From an uncultured Saprospiraceae bacterium (GTDB taxonomy: Bacteria; Bacteroidota; Bacteroidia; Chitinophagales; Saprospiraceae), in contig CALJOK010000076.1 in assembly GCA_937981555.1 (NCBI GenBank), positions 1-64,000 of the forward strand: 64,000 nt of DNA, in the 5' to 3' direction. Below the pieces are notes generated by a model. The model was not told the DNA's origin and did not search any database. It saw only the letters and a list, made by a program, of their open reading frames with translations. Below, piece after piece: positions 18,701 to 26,538 of the stretch. Each line of letters starts with the position of its first letter. Positions within the stretch are counted from its first letter, which is position 1. Made by a program: the position numbers and the translations under genes.

Positions 18701-19539
18701 TCATCATTATTGTCTACTAATTGAAAACGAACCCCTGTTTCTTTTTCAAAAATAAAATTCAATCGACTCATGGCATAAACTAATTCCGCCATTACCGCAG
18801 CTACGGTTCCACCTTGTGTTGCTGAAAATTCTCCAGAGGTAGCTAATGCCATCCGATAAACTCTTAACTCAACAGGGTCACCCGCAGTAGTTGATTCAGG
18901 AGTTAATTGATTATGAAAAGGGCTATTAGGACCACCATCATTATCTTCAAGTGGTTTTTTAGCATTCAAAACTTCCAAAGGATTATGAGAGGCATGTGCT
19001 GCATTCAAAACTGCTGCTTCTTCAGCATTCGGTAACCGATCTTTTTTATAATAAGAAAGGTAGTTATTGTTATTTCCTTCCAAGTATGGATCAATAAAAA
19101 TTACTCCCTCAGGTGAACCAATCATCGCTCGAAATCCTTTGGCTGCAATTTCAAAACGTACTTGCAATGATTTATTATCAACACCATAGCCTGCATAAGA
19201 TTTTATGTTCGGATATTTTGCTCCTAAGACAGAAGACATCACAGAAGATTCGACCACTTGAAAAGCGACATCATCTCCATTGGGCATTGGCAAAATTATT
19301 TGCGTTGGATTGTGTGTCGCAGCAAAAGTAAATTCGATAGGAGCATTAACTAAACTAGACTTTAGGGCATCCAGATCTAAGGCTAATGTTCTGTACTCTT
19401 CAGGAATAATTTTACGCTCTTGGTTGGCTGGGATAAAAATATTAGCTTCATTGGCATCATACCAATGGTCTGTAATATTTTGAGCAAAAAGACTTGAAAA
19501 TACCAAGCAGGCGCAAAAAAGTAGTATAAACTTTTTCAT
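15769..19539 (-). CDS. Reprolysin-like zinc metalloprotease with P-domain and T9SS sorting domain
   Basis: A signal peptide (1-19) precedes a propeptide and a metalloprotease domain (about 215-470) with the zinc motif HEVGHQLSAAH (His381, Glu382, His385, His391), as in reprolysin-like M12B/M72-type enzymes of Bacteroidota. Downstream are beta-sandwich regions (about 590-890), a proprotein-convertase P-like domain (about 920-1050, DLNITNIKGNHSAFKDIDMTL region), a CSPG/cadherin-like repeat (about 1060-1165) and a T9SS type A sorting domain (about 1180-1256, IFPNPANDLINIGF to the end). It should be a secreted protease of 1256 residues. Monocistronic. Confidence 0.9.
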   Translation of the reverse strand: MKKFILLFCACLVFSSLFAQNITDHWYDANEANIFIPANQERKIIPEEYRTLALDLDALKSSLVNAPIEFTFAATHNPTQIILPMPNGDDVAFQVVESSVMSSVLGAKYPNIKSYAGYGVDNKSLQVRFEIAAKGFRAMIGSPEGVIFIDPYLEGNNNNYLSYYKKDRLPNAEEAAVLNAAHASHNPLEVLNAKKPLEDNDGGPNSPFHNQLTPESTTAGDPVELRVYRMALATSGEFSATQGGTVAAVMAELVYAMSRLNFIFEKETGVRFQLVDNNDELVFLDPDTDPYEGNEITNTTDINGNIIAFGTFYQSVTTINSVVGVENYDVGHLFKTFPCQLDGIGIGGVSGGNVCIDDTKARGISCNNNPSDNFYLGTLSHEVGHQLSAAHPWSNCTPFWNGTDPNGNDQLSDGNAYEPGSGSTIMSYVGACGSNNVQNSGDDYLHVNSIESIQSYSREGAGTCAMVLPSDNFDPDVDIPFGHGLKIPISTPFQLTAVASDVNPDDTLTYCFEQYDLGPISPLGSPMGNAPAFRSYIPTENPTRIFPRIGTIVNNQNSITEVLPTYARDLTFRCTVRDSKWGGGGTVWDQIAFKAVESAGPFLVTHPNVNQTFEVGDYVEVTWDVANTDSALVNCQHVNILLSTNGGYEYPISLAQNVANTGSYTIVIPDALTGLARVKIEAADNIFFDISNVNFKIVEPTTPGYSVSAGPFFQKVCLPELPVVNINTLSLLDYDSLVYFEAIGLPVGTTAEFSANPIMPSEDATMTINTDNVPTADGIFTFQLMSYVPGEDTVYQDLVYETVATSFIDFSMDSPLNGAGGFPEIPTYTWNESIAADDYMIEIANDPSFSPASIVETNVVTGTSYQGGAQLDLGGIYFWRIRPQNECQVGDWFAVNAFAIKSLSCTNAVSSDGPVTIPSNGLPTIESVINIPVDGLINDLNITNIKGNHSAFKDIDMTLVNPNGVSVKLFSSIFCQANTFNFGMDDEAVSFIGTDCPVNTGISYKLEDNLLSTFNNTSSLGEWKLQVEVINTAGNGGKLDEWTLQICSEANLSPPELITNETMPLPPAATRPIDSDFLLTQDPNNGPEEITYTIVTLPENGKLYFITSELEVGDKFTQNSSSAGNILYTHDGGASTEDSFTFIVDDSEGGLIATPQFNIVLDPDVMIATEDILDQNEISIFPNPANDLINIGFTKPINEEIIVRIFSVQGKLLAEKMVKNSQDLIQMQTSRFANGIYFVQVKTEEQMMTERVTIQR

Positions 19540-19668
19540 CTAGGTTGTATTTTTTTTTGTTGAAAAATGAGGGGTGGTTTATATTTTGGGAATATGATCT
19601 TAATTGTAAAAATACCTTCTCCTTTTTGATAAAAAAAATGAGAAATGGAAATATGTCAGTTGGCAGCT

Positions 19669-19734
19669 AACAGTAGGCAGTTTTCAGTAGGTAATGGGAC
19701 AACTGTTTACTGCCTACTGAAAACTGCTTACTGT
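19669..19734. repeat. Imperfect palindromic repeat abutting tdk stop codon
   Basis: Arms of about 25 bases (aacagtaggcagttttcagt plus aggta on the left; its near complement ending cttactgttt on the right) enclose a loop of about 16 bases with only two mismatches. The right arm touches the tdk stop codon, so it lies in the tdk 3' untranslated region and may act as its terminator. Similar CAACTGCCAACTG words occur near 34141-34160. Confidence 0.6.
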
Positions 19735-20328
19735 TTATTCTTTCACTTGCAGATTTAAAATGTTACCCATCTGGTAACAATTTCTACAACGAGGTTCATA
19801 TCGATCTTTTTCTCCTAAAACAACGGTACCAGTTTCATCACTCAATCGATAAGAATGAGTCGCAAGGTTTCCGCAATGTTGACAAATTGCATGCACTTTG
19901 GTGATATATTCAGCAACGGCTAAAAGATTAGGCATCGGGCCAAAAGGTTTCCCTTTGTAATCCATATCCAAGCCTGCGACGATTACTCGAATTCCTTTCA
20001 ACGCTAATTTTTCACAAACATCAGTTAACTCACTATCGAAGAATTGTGCTTCGTCAATTCCTACCACAGTTACTCCATCTGCAAAATCTAAAATTTTGGA
20101 AGAATGTTCTACAGGAGTTGCCAAAATAGAATTTGCATCATGTGAAACGACATTTTTGATATCATATCGAGTATCAGTTCCAGGCTTAAAAATTTCTACT
20201 TTTTGACTAGCAATTTTAGCTCGTTTGAGTCGACGAATCAATTCTTCTGTTTTTCCTGAAAACATGGAACCGCAGATGACTTCTATCCATCCACTTCTTT
20301 GTCCTTTAAAATGAGGTTCTAAAAACAT
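19735..20328 (-). CDS. tdk: Thymidine kinase (type II)
   Basis: The 197-residue enzyme phosphorylates thymidine to dTMP with ATP in the pyrimidine salvage pathway. The P-loop GSMFSGKT (residues 20-27), the [10 protein letters not shown] Walker B strand with catalytic Glu93, and the zinc-binding lasso cysteines (Cys149, Cys152, Cys181, Cys184) are all present. Length is normal for type II kinases. Cytoplasmic. It appears monocistronic, with a palindromic repeat starting at its stop codon. Confidence 0.96.
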   Translation of the reverse strand: MFLEPHFKGQRSGWIEVICGSMFSGKTEELIRRLKRAKIASQKVEIFKPGTDTRYDIKNVVSHDANSILATPVEHSSKILDFADGVTVVGIDEAQFFDSELTDVCEKLALKGIRVIVAGLDMDYKGKPFGPMPNLLAVAEYITKVHAICQHCGNLATHSYRLSDETGTVVLGEKDRYEPRCRNCYQMGNILNLQVKE

Positions 20329-20525
20329 TTATGATGTATTTGTGTGTTTAATGTATAGTATGTATTATTGAAATAGGAAGTAATGTGGCTTTTTTCATAT
20401 TAATAATTATGAACTTACATAAACACATTAATACTTAAAGACATTCCTCCATTATTCCATCAAATTATTTATTTTTACAAAAATTATTGAAATCGCGTTT
20501 TGCGAAATTAAAAAAGATATACCGT

Positions 20526-21275
20526 ATGAATGTTAAGCAAGCAAAAATTCTTTTAGAAAAAATTAATCGTTTATTCCAAAGTATGACAATGGACGAGCAT
20601 ATTTCTGAAATTGAAAAGGAGTTAATGCGGAATTATGTAAAATCGCTTTATGAAGAATTTATGCCTGATGGAGGGGCGAAAGTTGCACCTATTCAAAAAG
20701 CAGCTCCAATCAAAGTGGCTCCACCGGTGAGAGAAATACCAAAAGTGGTAGAACCTCCTGTGAAAGTTGAACGTGTGGTGGAAACACCGCCACCACCACC
20801 GCCGCCAAAAGTGGAAGTTGCTCCACAGCCAGCTCCAGCTCCGAGACCAGAACCAGCACCTCGACCAACAGTTGTAGAAACGCCAAAAATAGAACGGAAA
20901 GCACCACCTGTCAGAGTTGCTCCACCACCGCCGCCGCCTGCACCTAAACCTGTCAAGGCAAAAATTAGTGAAGAGCACGAGGAACTTTTTGAGTTTAAAG
21001 AAGCTACAGATTTGTCAGAAAGATTAAGTCAAAGTCCTATTAAAGATTTGAATAAAGCAATGGGAATCAATGAAAGAATTTTGACGACCAATGAGTTATT
21101 TGACGGAAATGGTGACGCTTTAAAGGATGCTTTATCGACGATTAATAAATTAAGTAATTTTAATGATGCCAAAGATTACTTGGCTAATATTGCTGAAATT
21201 TATGATTGGGCTTCGAAGGGAAAAAAGAAGAAGGCAAAGATTTTTGTCAAATTGGTGCGCCGAAGATTTGTATAA
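20526..21275 (+). CDS. Proline-rich cytosolic protein of unknown function
   Basis: The ATG at 20526 (MNVKQAKILLEKI) is preferred to an in-frame TTG 39 bases upstream. The 249-residue protein has a helical N-terminal segment (1-45), a low-complexity linker of Pro, Val, Ala and Lys (about 45-145, with PPPPPP and PAPAPRPEPAPRP runs) and a conserved-looking C-terminal helical domain (about 150-249, KDLNKAMGINERILTTNELF, then YLANIAEIYDW). The C-terminal domain resembles a family of uncharacterised Bacteroidota proteins. No signal peptide is present. It may bridge two partners through its linker, but no function can be assigned. Confidence 0.7.
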   Translation: MNVKQAKILLEKINRLFQSMTMDEHISEIEKELMRNYVKSLYEEFMPDGGAKVAPIQKAAPIKVAPPVREIPKVVEPPVKVERVVETPPPPPPPKVEVAPQPAPAPRPEPAPRPTVVETPKIERKAPPVRVAPPPPPPAPKPVKAKISEEHEELFEFKEATDLSERLSQSPIKDLNKAMGINERILTTNELFDGNGDALKDALSTINKLSNFNDAKDYLANIAEIYDWASKGKKKKAKIFVKLVRRRFV

Positions 21276-21279
21276 AAAA

Positions 21280-21328
21280 ACTAAATCCCGAAACTTTTGT
21301 TTGAAATTAAGTTTCGGGATTTTTTTTG
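21280..21328 (+). terminator. Rho-independent terminator
   Basis: The stem aaatcccgaaactt/aagtttcgggattt (21283-21322) with a 12-base loop is followed by a run of T. It closes the proline-rich protein gene. Confidence 0.85.
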
Positions 21329-21397
21329 AAAAAAACTTTCCTTGATTGTTAACTCCTTAATAATTAACTTTCCTGCTCATTTCTAAAAAAGTAAATA

Positions 21398-22165
21398 TTG
21401 AACCCCGAAGAAGAAAAAAATCGTTTTGTTGAAAGTTTGCAATTACCTGTGATTTTAATATTAATCATGTTGGTGATTCATATCATCAAAGAGTTTTCGA
21501 GTTTTGAATTTATCTACTGGGGTATTTTTCCAAGAAAATTTTATGGTTTAAAAGGAATTTTGACTGCTCCATTGATTCATGGAAGCTGGAAACATTTGTT
21601 ATCTAATGCAATTCCATTTTTGAGTTTGTTAGGAGTGAGTATGTATTTTTATAGAATTGTAGCGGTGAGAGGATTGGTGATGATTTGGATTTTGACAGGG
21701 GGAGCAGTTTGGTTGTTGGGTAATTTTTTTGACAATGAGATCGGTAATTTTTCCCATATAGGAGCGAGTGGAGTAGTTTATGGATTGGTGGCTTTTGTAT
21801 TTTGGAATGGCGTATTTGTCAAAAGTAGAGAGTCGATCGTTTTAGCTTTGGCGGTCTTGGTTTTGTATGGTGGAATGTTTGCAGGAATTTTACCAGACCA
21901 ACCAGGGATCTCTTGGGAGAGTCATTTGTTTGGAGGATTGATCGGGATTTTTACGGCGTATTTTTATAAAGATGATTTGTTGGAAGAAGTGGAAAGATTG
22001 AAAAAGGAAAATGAACCTCAAACTTGGGGAGAAGAATTTGAAGCACAAAGTGGAACTGGCCCTTATTTCTTGCCAAGAGATATTTTTGAAAAAACAAAAG
22101 AGGAGAGGAGGCGAGAGGAAGAGCAAATGCGGAGAGATAATTATTATGATAGTGATTTGGGGTAA
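21398..22165 (+). CDS. Rhomboid family intramembrane serine protease
   Basis: Six hydrophobic segments form a rhomboid core with HGSWKHLLSNAIPFL in loop 1/helix 2, the catalytic serine in GASGVVYG (Ser124) and the catalytic histidine in SHLFGGLIG (His176). The enzyme cleaves transmembrane helices within the inner membrane; substrates are unknown. The start is a TTG (21398): the next in-frame ATG would cut into the first helix. After the core comes a cytoplasmic tail of about 60 charged residues (KTKEERRREEEQMRRD). The gene is followed 15 bases later by a 75-bp direct repeat. Confidence 0.9.
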   Translation: MNPEEEKNRFVESLQLPVILILIMLVIHIIKEFSSFEFIYWGIFPRKFYGLKGILTAPLIHGSWKHLLSNAIPFLSLLGVSMYFYRIVAVRGLVMIWILTGGAVWLLGNFFDNEIGNFSHIGASGVVYGLVAFVFWNGVFVKSRESIVLALAVLVLYGGMFAGILPDQPGISWESHLFGGLIGIFTAYFYKDDLLEEVERLKKENEPQTWGEEFEAQSGTGPYFLPRDIFEKTKEERRREEEQMRRDNYYDSDLG

Positions 22166-22180
22166 ATATATTTTTCTAAG

Positions 22181-22255
22181 TAGACTTTATTCGATCGACG
22201 TTGAACGTTAGACGTTTTACGTTATCCCATGCAACTTCATTTAGAATAAACTCTA
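22181..22255. repeat. 75-bp direct repeat, copy A
   Basis: The 75 bases beginning tagactttattcgatcgacg and ending taaactcta recur at 22515-22589 with about six substitutions and no gaps. This copy starts 15 bases after the rhomboid stop codon. Confidence 0.8.
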
Positions 22256-22421
22256 GTATGAATTTTAAGTGTAAGATTTTTTTGATAGTTTTTCTTAAGA
22301 AATCCTTGCATACTCTACGGTACGGAATTATTTTTTAGGGAAAAATAGCAAAAAAAGATGTGCCTATGTGCTTTAATAGCTATTTTAAAAGCACGAAAAT
22401 GAAAGCGGTCTTTCAATAGGA

Positions 22422-22457
22422 AATCCCGAATTTTTAGGTTTGTAAAAATTCGGGATG
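22422..22457. terminator. Perfect 14-bp hairpin
   Basis: The stem atcccgaattttta/taaaaattcgggat (22423-22456) with loop ggtttg lies between the two 75-bp repeats. A T-run follows only nine bases later, so it may be a terminator for the convergent genes or a structured RNA. Confidence 0.5.
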
Positions 22458-22514
22458 ACTCATGTTTTTTTTCTTAAAAAAGTAGCGTACCTTCTTTTTG
22501 GAAATATTAAATAT

Positions 22515-22589
22515 TAGACTTTATTCGATCGACGTTGAACGTTAGGCGCTTTACATTCTCCCATACAACTTCATTTAGAATAAACTCTA
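22515..22589. repeat. 75-bp direct repeat, copy B
   Basis: Same 75-base unit as 22181-22255 and same orientation. It ends at the base immediately before the stop codon of the minus-strand gene at 22590, so both copies flank the 3' ends of convergent genes. The 424-bp gap otherwise holds no gene. Confidence 0.8.
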
Positions 22590-23243
22590 TTAAATATTAA
22601 CCCGCTTCAGGATAGGTTCACTCGGTAAAGGCAATCGAGCACCGACTGGATTTGACCAACCACTTTCGCCCGCAGAATTTTTTACTTTCATCTGGACCGA
22701 AAGCATAATGCCCGTAGTAATTCCACCGACTAATACTTTGGTAGAAGAACTAAAATTTTCCCAAGGAGAACCTTCTACTCCTTCTGCGATTACTCTTGCG
22801 ATATAGGAAGTAGCATTCTCGTCGGTGGGACAGCTCACCAATAAAGCAAAAGGATCATTGGTAATAAATACTTCGATACCTTCGGGTGTAGCAGGAACAG
22901 GTTTTTTACTATTAGAAGTAGAACTAGTTCGATAACCCGTTGATTTGAGTTTGACTTCGTCGCCTTTGGCAACGCCCATAATCAAATTTCCTAGTGCCAC
23001 CATCTCCGTCAAAAAAATAGCTTTCTTCGCATCCTTGACAGAAGCATTGACTTGATTTCGCACATTAGGCGCAGGAATCGAATCCACAAATGCTCGGTAA
23101 GCCGTCGTAAAAGAAGTAATGGCATCCGTAAGTGTTGTGAAATGAGAATTGTTGGTCATACCTTCTACGACACTTGCACCTTGTTCGATCATCTCAGCTT
23201 CACTCATCTTACTGAAGCCTAAAAGTAAGGTCATTTTTTTCAT
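22590..23243 (-). CDS. Hypothetical protein with C-terminal fibronectin III-like region
   Basis: The ATG at 23243 (MKKMTLLLGFSKM) is the likely start; a 12-residue upstream extension has no support. The 217-residue protein has a helical N-terminal half (about 15-110, with DAITSFTTAYRAFVDSI and KKAIFLTEMVALGNLIMGVA) and a C-terminal half (about 120-217) resembling a fibronectin type III fold (EVFITNDPFALLVSCP, then MKVKNSAGESGWSNPVGARLP). No signal peptide. Not recognised as a named family; the composition resembles short Bacteroidota proteins of about 210-230 residues with the same two-part layout. Confidence 0.6.
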   Translation of the reverse strand: MKKMTLLLGFSKMSEAEMIEQGASVVEGMTNNSHFTTLTDAITSFTTAYRAFVDSIPAPNVRNQVNASVKDAKKAIFLTEMVALGNLIMGVAKGDEVKLKSTGYRTSSTSNSKKPVPATPEGIEVFITNDPFALLVSCPTDENATSYIARVIAEGVEGSPWENFSSSTKVLVGGITTGIMLSVQMKVKNSAGESGWSNPVGARLPLPSEPILKRVNI

Positions 23244-24306
23244 AATAACTTTTGTTTTGGGGAGTAAACATAAAACCATTGAGAGGAGTTCTTTCCAGTT
23301 GTTATGATGCCAATAGCTGTATCAGGACAATAAGGTACGCTACCATTTTGTCTGTGCCGACAGCCAGTAAAAAATAAATTAGGAATAATGTTGGGAAAGA
23401 AAAAGAAGAGTTGAAGTCTTCGTTCTCAATTGGTTTTTCTCGTTACTCGTTTTTAAGTTCCTATTGATTATATTAAAATAGGAACTTAGTGAAAATAAAA
23501 TCACGAGTCTTACATGAATTTATGGAAGCTTTATTCGGATGAAAATAAAGGATAGATGATCGCTTATTTTCGCTTAGAATAATTGCTATTATAGAGATTC
23601 AATTACTCGTCTACAGTAACAGTTATTTCAAAACTCATGCCAATATATATTAATTTTTTGATATTTGAAAAGAAATATTAGCGTTTATGCGGGAGTTATG
23701 TACTGCGAATACATTATTGATACATTATATATTTATATTCCATATTAAAAATGGTGCTGTCCTATAGGAGAATGACAAATGCAACATGGGAAAATGGTTT
23801 TGCCATATGGCAAATTGGATTTGCAGCATGGCAGATAGCGGTCGACGCTCCGTGGAGTACTGTCGGCGGAGCGTGGAGTGGACGCTACGGAGCGTAGGGT
23901 TGGGAATGCTTATTGGGGGTTTTGTTTTGCGGAGGTACGGTAGGTGTTGGACTATACGCAATTGTAATTGGTAGAGTGGGAAATGAATAGCTGAGTTATT
24001 ATTTTAGCAAGAGTCCATGCTTAGAAACGAAAATCATATTAGAGGATAGTGAGTTTAATCGAATTTTTTAAAAATTTGTAAATCAATTTTGGTTATAAGG
24101 ATTTCTTTATTCCTGCTCGCTCCAAGCCTGTATCAATAAAAATATCGTCATTTCGCTAGCGCTGAACCTCTGGACCATCTGAATAGACAGATGGATAAGT
24201 TAGTTTAGGTTTATTTTTTTAGCGAAGAAGAAGAAGAAGCTTTATATATGTTGTAATGTAAATATATAGAAGGTTTTTGAACAGTCTCAACTAAAATAGA
24301 GGATAT
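23244..24306. other. 1.1-kb gene-poor region
   Basis: No credible gene is seen over about 1.1 kb, the longest gene-free stretch of the window. It contains an 11-bp hairpin aagttcctatt/aatagga(actt) at 23455-23487, the GC-rich 21-bp array at 23779-23904, a small hairpin ccatctg/cagatgg near 24173-24192 and a GAA-repeat (about 24224-24240). It could be the remnant of a decayed locus. Confidence 0.45.
23779..23904. repeat. GC-rich 21-bp-periodic array
   Basis: Six degenerate 21-base units run in tandem: for example ttgccatatggcaaattgga(t), ttgcagcatggcagatagcg(g), and tcggcggagcgtggagtgga(c). The first three are ATGG-centred, the last three GGAGCGT-centred, with internal dyads (acgctcc/ggagcgt). 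The block is clearly richer in GC than its surroundings. Both strands are open here and read as heptad-like peptides (RSVEYCR, RSVEWTL on plus). It resembles the array at 38150-38480 in period and design. Confidence 0.6.
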
Positions 24307-24355
24307 TAAAAAATCAGTCGCTTTTCCTTTTGTAAACGGGGCGACTGATTTTTTA
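24307..24355 (-). terminator. Terminator of the subtilisin-SPOR gene
   Basis: The stem aaaaaatcagtcgc/gcgactgatttttt (24308-24354) has a 19-base loop and lies just past the stop codon of the minus-strand protease. Confidence 0.8.
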
Positions 24356-24360
24356 TTCTC

Positions 24361-26256
24361 CTACGCTAAATCCTTAATCGCCCGCACAAACCCATTCTGA
24401 TCATTCTCCTTCATCTTCTTCAACAAGTTAGACGCATCAGATTTTTGGGAAAAAGTACCCACGACAATTTTATAAACCGTTCGACCTTCCAACTCATTGA
24501 TACTTACGACTACAGGATGACTATATTTTTTTTGCAATTTCTCCGCTTGAATTAAGACATTTCCATATTCTGCAAATGCGCCAATTTGAACGCCGTAACC
24601 TTCAGGTGCTTGCCGCTTTACGTTGAATTGGAAAATACCTCGACCTTTTTTTACAGGCTCATCAATAGCTGGTGGTGCAGTTCCCAAGCTCTCATCTTTA
24701 TACCGAAGTGCTTCTTTGACCGCTTTGTCTGCATTCACTTTTCCAAAACCATACTTGAGGGAATGACCGGAAGAATCGTACTCTAAAGGCGAACCGATTT
24801 TATCTGCTGTTTTGATTAAAATTTCTTTTACTTGTTTTGCTGTCAAATCAGGATTTACCGAAAGCATCAAACCGCAAATACCCGCAACTAATGGTGTCGC
24901 ACTCGAAGTTCCTCCAAAGTGTTTATACATTCCAGCGTTACCTCGTTCCTTGCCATCTCTCCAAAATTTGTAAGCACCTGTTTCCCAATTCACTCCTTCG
25001 TCCCACCAAGCACGTGCTGCGATAATCGGCCAATCACCATTGGAAGGTGCACAAACCGTTACCTCTCTTCCTCGGTTGGAATAGCTAGCATGTTCATCTT
25101 TACTCGTCGTCGCACCTACTGCAATTACATCAGGATGAGCGGAATAATAATTGACATAATCTTTAGAATCATTTCCTACGGCAAATAAAATAACACAACC
25201 TTTTCCACCTCGACCTTTGTTCGCAGCATTGGTTAATACGTCTTCTTTTACGGCACTCAAAGTGAAAGCAGGGTCAGTTGATCCCCAACTACAGCTAATA
25301 ATATCTGCATTGGTTTTGACACAATACTCAAACATTTCCTCAGTTGCTTTAAGAGAAAATGAAGTTCCGCTCACCGGCATAAATTTCGCATTAGGTGCGG
25401 AGCCAATCATGCCGACTCCATTCGAAGCTGCCAAGGCAACGCTTGCGCAAGGTGTTCCATGAGTGAAGCGAGGATCACCATGCTGGATTTGTGTGCTTTG
25501 CGACCACAGATCCCAAGGTTTATAAACTTTTGATTTTAAATCTGGATGAGAAAGATCAAATCCATTATCAATTACCGCAATGACTACGTCCCTTGAACCT
25601 AAATTTCCAATTCGCTTCCAAGCATCCACCACTTTAGAATCTGCATCTTTTTTTAATCTCCAATTGGTGTCAGCAACAAATCCATAGTTTTTCAAATGCC
25701 ACATATGCTCCAACAAATCATCAGCAGGTTCGACAAAATCATATTCATCGACCACGGCATCCATATCAGGTTCGACCACTCTGATCAATGAAAACTGCTC
25801 TAATTCAGCAGCTACTTTTAAAGGGTTTTTTGAACGGTAAGTTACTTTGGCAACAATAGATTCTTTGCTCCTTCTTCTATCTAATTCCAAATGATATTCA
25901 TCTAAAACTAATTCTTGTTCTTCTTCACTCACGCCTTCTTGAAAGGTGATATAAATTTCGCCAGTCGGAATTAACATTCGATCACTTCCATCTGCGTAGT
26001 AGACATGAGTACCTACTTCCACCTCATCATACGACCGGACTTGATCCAATTTATTATCTAAACTTTTTCCATCTTTCTCAAGACTAACGACATTAAATCC
26101 GCCAAGAGAATCATAAATAGAAGTTCTGACAAAAGAAGAGTTTTTAAAATTCTTGTCAGGTTGATTGAATTGAGGTTTTCTTTTTAGTCCAACTAGTTTT
26201 TTGCTTTTGGCAAGCGTCATTTCTCGCTTTCCTATTTTGACTTTAATGTTGCTCAT
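24361..26256 (-). CDS. S8 (subtilisin) family serine protease with C-terminal SPOR domain
   Basis: The 631-residue protein has an N-terminal region (1-190) including a prodomain-like alpha/beta stretch, then a subtilase domain (about 220-510) with a complete triad: IDNGFD (Asp230), HGTPCAS (His266) and GTSSATP (Ser451), plus the oxyanion asparagine in FAVGNDS. A linker leads to a SPOR domain (about 553-631, GYGVQIGAFAEYGN to the end). No signal peptide or membrane helix is visible at the N-terminus, which opens MSNIKVKIGKREMTLAK. SPOR domains normally bind denuded peptidoglycan in the periplasm, so the location is puzzling. Monocistronic. Confidence 0.9.
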   Translation of the reverse strand: MSNIKVKIGKREMTLAKSKKLVGLKRKPQFNQPDKNFKNSSFVRTSIYDSLGGFNVVSLEKDGKSLDNKLDQVRSYDEVEVGTHVYYADGSDRMLIPTGEIYITFQEGVSEEEQELVLDEYHLELDRRRSKESIVAKVTYRSKNPLKVAAELEQFSLIRVVEPDMDAVVDEYDFVEPADDLLEHMWHLKNYGFVADTNWRLKKDADSKVVDAWKRIGNLGSRDVVIAVIDNGFDLSHPDLKSKVYKPWDLWSQSTQIQHGDPRFTHGTPCASVALAASNGVGMIGSAPNAKFMPVSGTSFSLKATEEMFEYCVKTNADIISCSWGSTDPAFTLSAVKEDVLTNAANKGRGGKGCVILFAVGNDSKDYVNYYSAHPDVIAVGATTSKDEHASYSNRGREVTVCAPSNGDWPIIAARAWWDEGVNWETGAYKFWRDGKERGNAGMYKHFGGTSSATPLVAGICGLMLSVNPDLTAKQVKEILIKTADKIGSPLEYDSSGHSLKYGFGKVNADKAVKEALRYKDESLGTAPPAIDEPVKKGRGIFQFNVKRQAPEGYGVQIGAFAEYGNVLIQAEKLQKKYSHPVVVSINELEGRTVYKIVVGTFSQKSDASNLLKKMKENDQNGFVRAIKDLA

Positions 26257-26410
26257 AATTTATGGTTAAAGGTTGTTATCTTAAATGAGATTCGATACGG
26301 TTTTCTATAAAAAGAAGAAATGCAATATAATAAAAAATCAAAAAGTGAATCTTTTTTTTGGCAAATGTTTTTTTGTATTTATTTGAGAATCAGGAGGTTA
26401 GAAATTGACA

Positions 26411-26463
26411 ACAGAGTTGCGCAGCATTTTTTATAAGTAAATCAGGGCTTTGTGCAACTCTGT
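26411..26463. other. Long hairpin upstream of the protease gene
   Basis: Arms acagagttgcgca (26411-26423) and tgtgcaactctgt (26451-26463) pair over 13 bases with one mismatch around a 27-base loop. The hairpin lies between the terminator of the alpha-oxoamine synthase and the start of the protease, so it could be a read-through control or a structured leader. Confidence 0.4.
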
Positions 26464-26471
26464 GGTAATAC

Positions 26472-26516
26472 AAAAAAATCCCACGTTTTGATTTCTCAAA
26501 ACGTAGGATTTTTTTA
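26472..26516 (-). terminator. Terminator of the alpha-oxoamine synthase gene
   Basis: The stem aaatcccacgttttga/tcaaaacgtaggattt, one mismatch, loop ttt-c, has A-rich left and T-rich right flanks. It lies 20-60 bases past the stop codon of the minus-strand gene at 26539. Confidence 0.8.
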
Positions 26517-26538
26517 TAAAAAATAAAAAAGTATCTGC

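Noticed and set aside
20622-20978. Antisense open frames opposite the proline-rich protein
   Set aside because: Cys/Trp/Gly-rich low-complexity text that simply mirrors the CCN-rich proline codons on the other strand.
23725-23974. Two overlapping open frames (78 residues on minus, 62 on plus) in the GC-rich block
   Set aside because: They overlap on opposite strands in a 21-bp-periodic array, lack leaders and have biased repetitive composition (RSVE, TLRS). No homology is recognisable.
24220-24240. GAA microsatellite
   Set aside because: Only about five GAA units in a non-coding stretch; too short to be notable.
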